A DNA stretch of 30,407 nucleotides from an uncultured Pseudomonadota bacterium (GTDB lineage: Bacteria > Pseudomonadota > Gammaproteobacteria > Burkholderiales > Usitatibacteraceae), in contig CALEJW010000003.1 in NCBI GenBank assembly GCA_937898635.1, positions 1-30,407 of the forward strand, read 5' to 3'. A model generated the notes under the pieces. That model worked only from the letters and a program-made list of their open reading frames with translations. It did not search any database and was not told the origin of the DNA. Position 1 is the first letter of the stretch, and each line of letters begins with the position of its first letter. The position numbers and the translations under genes were made by a program. Positions 10,892 through 18,015 of the stretch are shown one piece after another.

Positions 10892-11605
10892 ATGAAAACA
10901 GGCGAATTCCGCCCCCGCCGCATCGGCATCCTCGGCGGCATGGGGCCGGCCGCGGCCCTCGACCTGCAGGCGAAGATCCTCGCCGCCACGCCGGCCGAGA
11001 GCGACGCCGGGCACCTGCCGGTCGTCACGTGGAACGTGCCCCAGGTGCCCGACCGGGTGGGCGCCGTTCTCGGCCACGGGCCCTCGCCGCTCGCCGCGAT
11101 GGTCGAGGGCGCGCGCGCCCTCGAGGCCGCGGGCTGCGAGGCCTTCGTCGTCGCCTGCAACACCGCGCACCACTGGGCGGAGGAACTCGCGGGGAGCGTC
11201 GGCATCCCCCTGCTGCACATCGCCGACGCCGCGGCCGCCGAACTCGCGCGCCGCGAGCCGCGGCCGCTGCGCATCGGCCTGCTCGCCACGCGCGGCACCC
11301 TCGCCGCGGCGTTCTACGGCCGGCGCCTCGCCGAAAGAGGCTTCGACTGGATCGTTCCCGAGGAGGCGGTGCAGGCCGCGTGCGTCGACGAGGCGATCGC
11401 GCGCGTGAAGGCGGGCGATCCCGCCGGCGCACGGGCGCCCTTCGAGGCCGCCGCGCGCCACCTCGCCGGCCGGGGCGCGGACCTGCTGCTCCTCGCGTGC
11501 ACGGAACTGCCGCTCGCGGCCCGCGGCGCGCAGTGTCCCGTCCCCGTCCTCGACGCGGGAGAGGCGCTCGCGCACGCGGTCGTCCAGCACTCGCTCCGGC
11601 GCTGA
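10892..11605 (+). CDS. Aspartate/glutamate racemase family protein
   Basis: A 237-residue cofactor-independent Asp/Glu racemase superfamily protein, interconverting L and D forms of an acidic (or related) amino acid. The N-terminal G-I-L-G-G-M-G-P-A (12-20) is typical of aspartate racemases. Both catalytic cysteines are present: C89 in V-A-C-N-T-A-H-H and C203 in L-A-C-T-E-L-P-L, so the two-base mechanism looks intact. The A-C-N-T-A form after the first cysteine and the G-G-M-G-P motif favour aspartate racemase/YgeA-like over MurI. Divergent from gdhB (113 bp apart) and upstream of gltIJKL. No Shine-Dalgarno precedes the ATG; a TACGAT box ends 6 nt before it, so a leaderless mRNA is possible. 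Substrate preference between aspartate, glutamate and a broader range cannot be decided. Confidence 0.92.
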   Translation: MKTGEFRPRRIGILGGMGPAAALDLQAKILAATPAESDAGHLPVVTWNVPQVPDRVGAVLGHGPSPLAAMVEGARALEAAGCEAFVVACNTAHHWAEELAGSVGIPLLHIADAAAAELARREPRPLRIGLLATRGTLAAAFYGRRLAERGFDWIVPEEAVQAACVDEAIARVKAGDPAGARAPFEAAARHLAGRGADLLLLACTELPLAARGAQCPVPVLDAGEALAHAVVQHSLRR

Positions 11606-11626
11606 GGCCGCGGGTCGCGCGCGCGT

Positions 11627-11655
11627 TTGCCACCTGCGCGCGCCGCGTCTATCCT
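11627..11655 (+). promoter_or_regulatory. Candidate sigma-70 promoter of gltIJKL
   Basis: TTGCCA (11627-11632, one mismatch to the -35 consensus), a 17-bp spacer and TATCCT (11650-11655) sit in the 117-bp gap between the racemase gene and gltI. Transcription would start near 11662, about 60 nt before the ATG of gltI. It is one of the best-spaced promoter matches in the window. Activity is inferred. Confidence 0.55.
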
Positions 11656-11722
11656 AGCGGCTCGCCGCCCGAAGGCGCCGACATCCGGCTCACCCGCGTT
11701 TCCCATCCCAGGAGGCAACCCC

Positions 11723-12610
11723 ATGATCCGCTCGACCCTCGCCGCCGTCGCGGCGCTCGCCGTCTTCGCCGCCGTGCCGGCCGGCGCCCAGGAGCTCACC
11801 GGCACGCTGAAGAAGATCAAGGACAGCGGCACGATCACGATCGGCCACCGCGAGACCTCGATCCCCTTCTCCTACCTGAACGAGAAGCAGCAGCCCATCG
11901 GCTACTCGATGGACATCTGCGCGGTCGTGGTGGAGGAGGTGAAGAAGGAGCTCGGGCTGGCCGAGCTCGCGGTGAAGTACAACCCCGTCACGCCGCAGAC
12001 GCGCATCCCGCTCATGGCCAACGGCACGATCGACATCGAGTGCGGGTCGACCACCAACACGCTCACGCGCCAGAAACAGGTGAGCTACGCGCCGGTCACC
12101 TTCATCACCGGCACCAAGCTCCTGGTGAAGAAGTCCGCGAAGGTGAAGTCCTACCGCGACCTGAAGAACAAGACCGTCGTGGTGACCCAGGGCACGACCA
12201 ACGAGCGGATCATCAAGGCGCTCTCCGACAAGGAGAACCTGAACATCCGCTTCCTCAACGCGAAGGACCACGGGGAGTCCTTCCTCACGGTGGAGTCGGG
12301 CCGCGCGGTCGCCTTCTCGATGGACGACATCCTGCTCTACGGCCTCATCGCCAAGGCGAAGAGCCCGAAGGACTTCGAGGTCGTCGGCGACTACCTCTCC
12401 TACGACCCCTACGGGATGATGTACCGCAAGAACGACGAGGACTTCGGCCTCGTGGTCCGGCGCGCCATCGGCCGGCTCATGGCGAGCGGCGACATCGTGA
12501 AGATCTACAACAAGTGGTTCCTCGACAAGCTCCCGTCCGGCGAGACGATGGGCGTGCCGATGAGCCCGCTCCTCAAGGCGGCCTTCACGCTGCAGGCGCT
12601 GCCGGAATAG
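11723..12610 (+). CDS. gltI: Glutamate/aspartate ABC transporter, periplasmic binding protein
   Basis: Periplasmic solute-binding protein (SBP_bac_3 family) of an acidic amino-acid importer; 295 residues. The signal peptide is M-I-R-S-T-L followed by a hydrophobic A/V/L stretch, with probable cleavage at A-G-A|Q-E (about residues 22-23). The mature part begins L-T-G-T-L-K-K-I-K-D-S-G-T-I-T-I-G. The stretch I-D-I-E-C-G-S-T-T-N-T-L-T-R-Q-K-Q-V is nearly the Escherichia coli GltI signature, which supports glutamate/aspartate as ligand. The start ATG at 11723 has an excellent AGGAGG (11710-11715) 7 nt ahead; codons further upstream are open but precede this site. First gene of the gltIJKL operon, separated from gltJ by 58 bp holding a strong hairpin that may favour excess of the binding protein. 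Confidence 0.95.
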   Translation: MIRSTLAAVAALAVFAAVPAGAQELTGTLKKIKDSGTITIGHRETSIPFSYLNEKQQPIGYSMDICAVVVEEVKKELGLAELAVKYNPVTPQTRIPLMANGTIDIECGSTTNTLTRQKQVSYAPVTFITGTKLLVKKSAKVKSYRDLKNKTVVVTQGTTNERIIKALSDKENLNIRFLNAKDHGESFLTVESGRAVAFSMDDILLYGLIAKAKSPKDFEVVGDYLSYDPYGMMYRKNDEDFGLVVRRAIGRLMASGDIVKIYNKWFLDKLPSGETMGVPMSPLLKAAFTLQALPE

Positions 12611-12621
12611 CGGCGGGGCGC

Positions 12622-12650
12622 GGCCGGGGGCGGCGCCCGCCCCCCCGGCC
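12622..12650 (+). terminator. Intercistronic GC hairpin between gltI and gltJ
   Basis: GGCCGGGGG (12622-12630) pairs with the mirror arm ending at 12650 (9 bp), with an inner CGG/CCG pairing and a 2-nt bulge. There is no T-run after it, so it is not a classical intrinsic terminator. Hairpins in this place in binding-protein ABC operons are known to protect the binding-protein mRNA or cause partial attenuation; that role here is inferred. Confidence 0.5.
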
Positions 12651-12668
12651 CCTCCCGCGGGGACCGCG

Positions 12669-13436
12669 ATGGACTGGAAGGTGTTCCTGGAGCAGGCCCC
12701 CTCGGGAGGCATGACCTACCTCGGGTGGCTGTGGTCGGGCCTCTTCTGGACGATCGCCGTCTCCGCCTGCGCCTGGGTGATCGCCTTCGTCGCCGGCAGC
12801 GTCGTGGGCGTGGCGCGCACCACCCCGCTCGCCTGGGCGCGCTTCCTGGGCACCGCCTACGTCGAGCTCTTCCGCAACGTCCCGCTCCTCGTGCAGATGT
12901 TCCTCTGGTACTTCGTGATGCCGGAGGTGATCCCGGTCGCGTGGGGAGACTGGCTCAAGCAGGACATGCCCTACCTCCTGCGCCTGCCCTTCGCGGCGCA
13001 GTTCAGCCTCTGGGAGTTCACGGCGGCGGTCGTCTGCCTGGGCCTGTACACCGCCTCCCGCGTGGCCGAGCAGGTGCGCTCCGGCATCGAGTCGCTGCCG
13101 CGCGGCCAGACGAGCGCGGGCCTCGCCATGGGGCTCACGCTGGCCCAGGTGTACCGGCACGTGACGCTGCCCATGGGATTTCGCATCATCATCCCGCCGA
13201 TGACCTCCGAGTTCCTCACGATCTTCAAGAACTCCTCGACCGCGCTCACCATCGGCGTCCTGGAGCTCACCGCGCAGAGCCGCCAGATCTCGGAGTACAC
13301 GTTCAAGACCTTCGAGGCCTTCACCGCCGCGACCCTCATCTACATCGCCGTCACGATGACGGTGATCCTCCTCATGCGCGCGCTCGAACGCAGGGTCGCG
13401 GTGCCCGGCTACATCGCCCAGGGGAGCACGCACTGA
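12669..13436 (+). CDS. gltJ: Glutamate/aspartate ABC transporter permease GltJ
   Basis: Inner-membrane permease subunit of the HisM/GltJ type, 255 residues, about five to six hydrophobic segments. The N-terminal transmembrane part has G-W-L-W-S-G-L-F-W-T-I-A-V-S (about 19-32), and the polar-amino-acid permease motif E-L-F-R-N-V-P-L-L-V-Q appears around 66-76. The cytoplasmic EAA-type loop that contacts the ATPase is G-I-E-S-L-P-R-G-Q-T-S-A-G-L-A-M-G-L-T (about 139-157). Start ATG 12669 follows GGGGA. It lies 58 bp after gltI and its TGA overlaps the ATG of gltK by one base (TGATG), implying coupled translation of the two permease halves. Pairs with GltK and GltL. Confidence 0.95.
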   Translation: MDWKVFLEQAPSGGMTYLGWLWSGLFWTIAVSACAWVIAFVAGSVVGVARTTPLAWARFLGTAYVELFRNVPLLVQMFLWYFVMPEVIPVAWGDWLKQDMPYLLRLPFAAQFSLWEFTAAVVCLGLYTASRVAEQVRSGIESLPRGQTSAGLAMGLTLAQVYRHVTLPMGFRIIIPPMTSEFLTIFKNSSTALTIGVLELTAQSRQISEYTFKTFEAFTAATLIYIAVTMTVILLMRALERRVAVPGYIAQGSTH

Positions 13437-14119
13437 TGGGGGAGTTCGACTGGGGCGTCATCTGGCGCTACCGCGCGGCCCTCTGGGACGGGATGCTCAC
13501 CTCGCTCCAGCTCTTCGCGATCGCGCTCGCCGGCGGCGTCTTCTTCGGCACCCTCCTCGCGATGGCCCGGCTCGCGCGCTGGAAGGCGGTGTCGGTGCCG
13601 GCCGCCGGCTTCGTGAACCTGATCCGCGCCATCCCCTTCATCATGGCGATCTTCTGGTTCTACTTCCTCACGCCGATGATCGTGTCGAAGTTCACCGGCC
13701 AGCAAGGCGAGGCGGTGGGACCCTTCACCTCCGCGGTGGTGGCCTTCATCATGGTGGAGTCCGCCTACTACTCCGAGATCATCCGCGCCGGAATCCAGTC
13801 CATCCCGCGCGGGCAGCCCGGCGCGGCCTACGCGCTGGGCCTGAACTACTGGCAGTCGATGGGCTACGTCGTGCTGCCCCAGGCTTTCCGCAACATGCTC
13901 CCGGTGATGCTCACGCAGGCCGTGATCCTCTTCCAGGACACCTCCCTCGTCTACGTGGTGGCGCTCAAGGACTTCCTGGGCGCCGCCTCCAAGGCGGGGC
14001 AGCTCACGGGACGGATCGTCGAGCTCTACCTCTTCGTCGCCGTCGTCTTCTTCATCCTCTGCTTCGCCGCCTCGCGGGCCGTGAAGGGCCTCCAGGCGAG
14101 GCTCGCCGTCGCGAGATAG
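13436..14119 (+). CDS. gltK: Glutamate/aspartate ABC transporter permease GltK
   Basis: Second permease subunit, 227 residues, of the same HisM/GltK family. It begins MGEFDWGVIWRY and has the motif N-L-I-R-A-I-P-F-I-M-A-I-F-W (about 61-74), the EAA loop G-I-Q-S-I-P-R-G-Q-P-G-A-A-Y-A-L-G-L (about 121-138) and a C-terminal region with F-Q-D-T-S-L-V-Y-V-V. ATG at 13436 was chosen because it shares one base with the stop of gltJ and GGGGAG (13421-13426) lies 9 nt ahead; the long open frame upstream is out of frame with gltJ and not real. Ten bases separate its TAG from the ATPase gene. Confidence 0.95.
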   Translation: MGEFDWGVIWRYRAALWDGMLTSLQLFAIALAGGVFFGTLLAMARLARWKAVSVPAAGFVNLIRAIPFIMAIFWFYFLTPMIVSKFTGQQGEAVGPFTSAVVAFIMVESAYYSEIIRAGIQSIPRGQPGAAYALGLNYWQSMGYVVLPQAFRNMLPVMLTQAVILFQDTSLVYVVALKDFLGAASKAGQLTGRIVELYLFVAVVFFILCFAASRAVKGLQARLAVAR

Positions 14120-14128
14120 GAGCCGCGC

Positions 14129-14863
<735 letters not shown>

Positions 14864-14866
14864 GCG

Positions 14867-14913
14867 TTCCGGGTCTCCAGCCCCCCTCGCCGCCGGGGGT
14901 GGCGGAGCCGGAA
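14867..14913 (+). terminator. Long imperfect stem-loop after gltL
   Basis: TTCCGG (14867-14872) pairs with CCGGAA (14908-14913), CTCC (14875-14878) with GGAG (14904-14907), GCC (14880-14882) with GGC (14901-14903) and CCCC (14883-14886) with GGGG (14896-14899), with small bulges. That is about 17 paired bases. No clear T-tract follows, so it may end transcription with help of Rho or protect the 3' end. It lies exactly between the gltIJKL operon and the next gene. Confidence 0.4.
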
Positions 14914-14917
14914 ATCA

Positions 14918-14923
14918 TTGACT
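14918..14923 (+). promoter_or_regulatory. Candidate -35 box ahead of the six-cysteine protein gene
   Basis: TTGACT (five of six to consensus) lies 31 bp before the ATG at 14955. A poor -10 match (GAAACT, 14941-14946) is 17 bp downstream. If used, transcription would begin almost at the ATG, leaving little or no leader. Weak evidence. Confidence 0.25.
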
Positions 14924-14954
14924 AATAGTCCCTTTCGGACGAAACTTGGCCTCC

Positions 14955-16037
14955 ATGAATCGCCTCACGGCCATCGGATTGGCCTCCCTCGTTGCCTACG
15001 GGATCCTGCTCGCCGCCAAGTGGGACGGCGCCGCCGCGCCCGCCGCCAACGGCAGTTCCGAGGTCGTGGCCGCCGATCCGGCGCCGGCCCGGCCCGAGGC
15101 GGACCGCCTCGTGCAGGCGCGGACCCCCACGCCCCGCGCGCCCCGGATGGCTCCGCTTCATTCCTACACCCCCGCGCCCGCGGCGCAGCTGTCGGCCGTG
15201 GCCGCCCAGTTCCGCTCGACCCGCGACCTCAAGGCTTTCGCCGACGCCCTGCTCGCCCGCAAGGACAGCCTCGACCGCGAGGAGCGCTACTACCTCGCCA
15301 AGGCGCTCGAGACCTGCGGCTTCGCGACGGCGATCAACGACGACCTCGCCGCCGCGAGCGACAAGCGCCGCCGCCAGTTCCTCGCCACGATTCCCGTCGC
15401 CGATCCCGAGGCCGCCCGGCGAATCGCGGCCTACGACGCCTCCGACGACACGCAGCGCTGCCTGGGCTTCCAGGGCGTGCGCATCACCCAGAGGCAGGTC
15501 GAGGAGCTCTACCGGCAGGCGAGCGAGGGCGGGGATCCGCGCGCCCAGGCGAGGATGCTGGTCGCGGAGCTCAACAAGAACCTCACGTCCTCGAAGGGTT
15601 CCACGGAATCCACGCGCGCCGTCGGCAACGAGGACTTCCAGCGCATCATCGGGCTCCTCGAGACGCGCGACGCCGAGGCCATGGTGATGGTGGCGCAGTT
15701 CCTCGCGCAGCACCGGCTGATCGGCGAGCTGCGCATCGGCCCCGCGGGCGAGGTTCCCGAGCCGGCGTCCCTGGTCGGCGCCTTCTCGCTCGTGGCCTGC
15801 GACTTCCAGCCCACCTGCCCCGCCTTCGACCGGGAGGTCCTCCAGGCCTGCGCCTACGCGGGCTACTGCAGCGCGGGCAGCTACGAGGAGCTCTACGCCA
15901 ACTTCCTCGCCTCGCCCTGGTCGTACAGCCAGGCCATGCGCTACCGCGGCGTCATCCACACCGCGATCGAGACGCGCAACTGGACCCTCCTCGGCCTCCA
16001 GAAGCTCATCGGCGCGAAGTCCAACGCGGGTCCCTGA
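14955..16037 (+). CDS. Membrane-anchored six-cysteine protein of unknown function
   Basis: I do not recognise this 360-residue protein. An N-terminal hydrophobic segment (residues 4-21, L-T-A-I-G-L-A-S-L-V-A-Y-G-I-L-L-A-A) has no clear signal-peptidase site, so it is probably a single-pass anchor with the rest in the periplasm. An Ala/Pro-rich linker follows (about 26-80). The folded part is mostly helical with six cysteines: C121, C169, C282, C288, C299, C305; the last four form a C-x5-C-x10-C-x5-C cluster, consistent with disulfides. The start is uncertain: ATG 14955 or a TTG three codons earlier (14946), neither with a clear Shine-Dalgarno. It stands after gltIJKL and 13 bp before the DUF167 gene. 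No catalytic motif was recognised. Confidence 0.8.
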   Translation: MNRLTAIGLASLVAYGILLAAKWDGAAAPAANGSSEVVAADPAPARPEADRLVQARTPTPRAPRMAPLHSYTPAPAAQLSAVAAQFRSTRDLKAFADALLARKDSLDREERYYLAKALETCGFATAINDDLAAASDKRRRQFLATIPVADPEAARRIAAYDASDDTQRCLGFQGVRITQRQVEELYRQASEGGDPRAQARMLVAELNKNLTSSKGSTESTRAVGNEDFQRIIGLLETRDAEAMVMVAQFLAQHRLIGELRIGPAGEVPEPASLVGAFSLVACDFQPTCPAFDREVLQACAYAGYCSAGSYEELYANFLASPWSYSQAMRYRGVIHTAIETRNWTLLGLQKLIGAKSNAGP

Positions 16038-16050
16038 CCCGTCCTTTCCC

Positions 16051-16368
16051 GTGTCCGGCTGGCATCGCCCCGCCCCGGAACAGGGCGGCGTCATCCTGTC
16101 CCTCCACGTCCAGCCCCAGGCGAGGCGCACGGAGATCGCGGGCATCCACGGCGAGGCGCTCAAGGTGCGCGTGGCCGCCCCGGCCCTGGACAACCGGGCC
16201 AACGAGGCGCTTCTCGCCTTCGTCGCCGGTTGCTTCGGCGTGCCCCGCCGCGAGGTGACCCTGCTCTCGGGGGAGAAGTCCCGGGAAAAGCGGGTCCTCG
16301 TGCGAGCCGCCTCGATCGATCCCGAGGCCGCGATGGCCGGTTCCGGCCCGGGCCGGGCGCGGCGCTAG
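16051..16368 (+). CDS. DUF167 / YggU family protein
   Basis: A 105-residue protein of the small YggU/DUF167 family, structurally known but without an established function. The core matches the family: L-H-V-Q-P-Q-A-R-R-T-E-I (about 18-29), A-P-A-L-D-N-R-A-N-E-A-L-L (about 43-55) and the C-terminal V-T-L-L-S-G-E-K-S-R-E-K-R-V-L-V (about 69-84). The start is taken as GTG at 16051; there is no Shine-Dalgarno, and the first 13 residues are not part of the family core. Its end overlaps the convergent deacetylase gene by 4 nt (CTAG serves both stops). In many proteobacteria yggU follows yggT; here it follows an unrelated gene. Probably co-transcribed with the preceding six-cysteine protein gene. 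Confidence 0.88.
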   Translation: MSGWHRPAPEQGGVILSLHVQPQARRTEIAGIHGEALKVRVAAPALDNRANEALLAFVAGCFGVPRREVTLLSGEKSREKRVLVRAASIDPEAAMAGSGPGRARR

Positions 16369-17285
16369 CCGGCGAGAACGCGCAGGTGCCGGACCACGCT
16401 GCGGGCGAGCGCCCGCGTGTTGTAGCCGCCTTCGAGCGTGGAGACGATGCGCCCCTGCGCGTAGCGCTCGGCAAGGGACACGATGCGCTCCGTCACCCAC
16501 TCGTAGTCCCCGTCGTCCAGCTGGAGGTGGGCGAGCGGATCCTCGCGGTGGGCGTCGAACCCCGCCGAAACCAGCACGAGCTGCGGCTCGAAGCGCTCGA
16601 GCGCGGGCATCCAGGCCCGCTCCACGGCCGAGCGGAATCCCTCCCCGTCGGTCATGGCCGGGAGCGGGACGTTCACCACGCTGGGCGAGCGCGTGTCCGC
16701 GCCGCAGAACGGGTAGTAGGGGTGCTGGAAGGTCGAGCAGAAGCGCACGCGCGGGTCGTCGCGGAACATGTCCTCGGTCCCGTTGCCGTGGTGCACGTCG
16801 AAGTCGAGGATCGCCACGCGCTCGAGGCCGTGGGACTCGAGCGCGTGCGCGGCACCCACGGCGACGTTGTTGAAGATGCAGAAGCCCATCGCGCTGCGGG
16901 GCGTGGCGTGGTGCCCCGGCGGGCGAACCGCGCAGAACGCGCGCGTTTCGCCGCCGCCGAGCACGAGGTCGACGGCGCGCACCACGGCGCCCGCGGCGCG
17001 CAGCGAGGCCGAGAGCGACTTCCGGTTCATCGAGGTGTCGGGGTCGAGGAACGCGTAGTCGTCCTCCGGGGACAGCCGCAGGACGTTCTCGATGTGCGCC
17101 TGCCCGTGCACGCGGGCGAGTTCCTCCGGGGAGGCCTCCGGGGCCTCCTGCTCGGCGAGCTCGGCGCCGAAGCCCGAGCGGTCGAGCGCGTCGAGAATCG
17201 CCTTCAGGCGCTCGGGCGACTCGGGGTGGTGCATCCCCATCTCGTGGAGGATGCAGTCCGGGTGCGTCAGAAGCGCGACGGACAC
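16365..17285 (-). CDS. Histone deacetylase family hydrolase (AcuC/acetylpolyamine amidohydrolase-like)
   Basis: A 306-residue arginase/deacetylase-fold zinc hydrolase removing acyl groups from a lysine or polyamine amine; the bacterial substrate is unknown. The active site is complete: H125-H126 in R-P-P-G-H-H-A, D161/D163/H165 in I-L-D-F-D-V-H-H-G-N-G, D244 in S-A-G-F-D-A-H and Y288 in E-G-G-Y-N. By family alignment D163, H165 and D244 bind zinc and Y288 stabilises the transition state. The N-terminus contains H-P-E-S-P-E-R-L, typical of the class II-like bacterial group. Start is GTG at 17285, 13 nt after the stop of the upstream secreted-protein gene, so the two are probably one transcript. 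No clear Shine-Dalgarno. Cytoplasmic: no signal peptide. Confidence 0.95.
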   Translation of the reverse strand: MSVALLTHPDCILHEMGMHHPESPERLKAILDALDRSGFGAELAEQEAPEASPEELARVHGQAHIENVLRLSPEDDYAFLDPDTSMNRKSLSASLRAAGAVVRAVDLVLGGGETRAFCAVRPPGHHATPRSAMGFCIFNNVAVGAAHALESHGLERVAILDFDVHHGNGTEDMFRDDPRVRFCSTFQHPYYPFCGADTRSPSVVNVPLPAMTDGEGFRSAVERAWMPALERFEPQLVLVSAGFDAHREDPLAHLQLDDGDYEWVTERIVSLAERYAQGRIVSTLEGGYNTRALARSVVRHLRVLAG

Positions 17286-17298
17286 CGCTGCGAACGGG

Positions 17299-17817
17299 CT
17301 AGAAGCCCTGCCGGACGATCGACTTGGTCCCCGAGAGCGCCGGCAGGCCGAAGGCGGGGTTCGTCGCCGGGAGTCCGGCGGGGGGGTCGATGGCGTAGGT
17401 GAAGGTCCCGTGGCCCGCGTCGGAGAACTCGAAGCGGAACGAGCCCACCGGCTGCATGTTGCGCGCAGCCGCGTTCCAGGGGAGCGCGTACGGGGTCGCG
17501 GTGAGAACGTGGATGAGGCCGGAGTAGGTGGTGGGCGTGTCCCAGTGGCCCCCGGGCATCACCAGCCACAGGGGAACCTGTCCCGTGCCGCCGGGCGAGG
17601 CCGGATCGACCGCGCGGGGATCGTAGGTGTACCAGACGGCGAACAGGGCATCGACGGTGCCGCCGGCCGGCAGCTTCTGGCGGATGCTGATCCCCCATCC
17701 GGACTCGGCGGGGTTCCACCACATGTCGGTGTAGTCGACGGCGGGCTTCGCCTGGGCGGCGGCGGGGAGCGGGGCCAGGAGGGCCGCGAGGGCCAGCGGG
17801 GCAAGTAGCGATTTCAA
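17299..17817 (-). CDS. Small secreted protein with W-W-N-P-x-E-S-G-W-G motif
   Basis: A 172-residue protein with a signal peptide (LKSLLAPLALAALLAPLP, cleavage near A-A-A-Q-A about residue 22). The mature part opens with Y-T-D-M-W-W-N-P-A-E-S-G-W-G-I-S-I-R-Q, then F-A-V-W-Y-T-Y-D and P-L-W-L-V-M-P-G-G. This tryptophan/glycine-rich pattern recurs in exported proteobacterial proteins, often as a domain in larger surface proteins; no function is known to me. TTG at 17817 was chosen because GGAGA lies about 8 nt ahead and the signal peptide starts there; 19 extra open codons upstream are arginine/glycine-rich and do not fit. Followed directly by the deacetylase-family gene. Two copies of similar aromatic-glycine strands suggest a beta-rich fold. 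Confidence 0.82.
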   Translation of the reverse strand: MKSLLAPLALAALLAPLPAAAQAKPAVDYTDMWWNPAESGWGISIRQKLPAGGTVDALFAVWYTYDPRAVDPASPGGTGQVPLWLVMPGGHWDTPTTYSGLIHVLTATPYALPWNAAARNMQPVGSFRFEFSDAGHGTFTYAIDPPAGLPATNPAFGLPALSGTKSIVRQGF

Positions 17818-17876
17818 GGGCGATTCTCCGCGGGAGTGGCGGCCGCCGGTGCGGCCCGCCGCGCTCCCCTGCAACC

Positions 17877-17905
17877 ATTCTGGGTTCTCGGGGATCGAAA
17901 CTCAA
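17877..17905 (-). promoter_or_regulatory. Candidate promoter for the secreted protein/deacetylase pair
   Basis: On the minus strand TTGAGT (complement of 17900-17905) and CAGAAT (complement of 17877-17882) are 17 bp apart; each matches four of six consensus positions. Transcription would start near 17870, about 53 nt before the TTG start. Confidence 0.35.
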
Positions 17906-17943
17906 CGGCGCCCCTGCGGGCGCCCGGTGGGCCTCGAAGCCCA

Positions 17944-17952
17944 TGCTATCCT
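17944..17952 (+). promoter_or_regulatory. Candidate extended -10 promoter of the moxR operon
   Basis: TGCTATCCT is an extended -10 element (TG, one base, then TATCCT) with no recognisable -35, 63 bp ahead of the moxR ATG. The same TATCCT hexamer is the -10 candidate of gltIJKL. Together with the minus-strand boxes at 17877-17905 it occupies the 198-bp divergent gap; nothing else is evident there. Confidence 0.35.
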
Positions 17953-18015
17953 GAAACCGGACTCCACTCCGACTCGCGACATCCGCGACGGTTCCCGAAG
18001 GGACCCATTCGACCC

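Noticed and set aside
5910..10895. A 1661-codon open frame on the plus strand antisense to the glutamate dehydrogenase gene
   Set aside because: High GC content leaves opposite frames open. The translation is repetitive in Arg, Glu, Val and Leu with no recognisable domain, while the minus strand encodes a complete GdhB with all catalytic motifs.
12622..12650. Intrinsic transcription terminator inside gltIJKL
   Set aside because: No T-run follows the stem and the downstream permease and ATPase genes have no promoter of their own, so complete termination here is unlikely.
12611..12668. REP-type repeat family
   Set aside because: The hairpin sequence does not recur elsewhere in the window as far as I could see by eye, so there is no evidence for a dispersed repeat.
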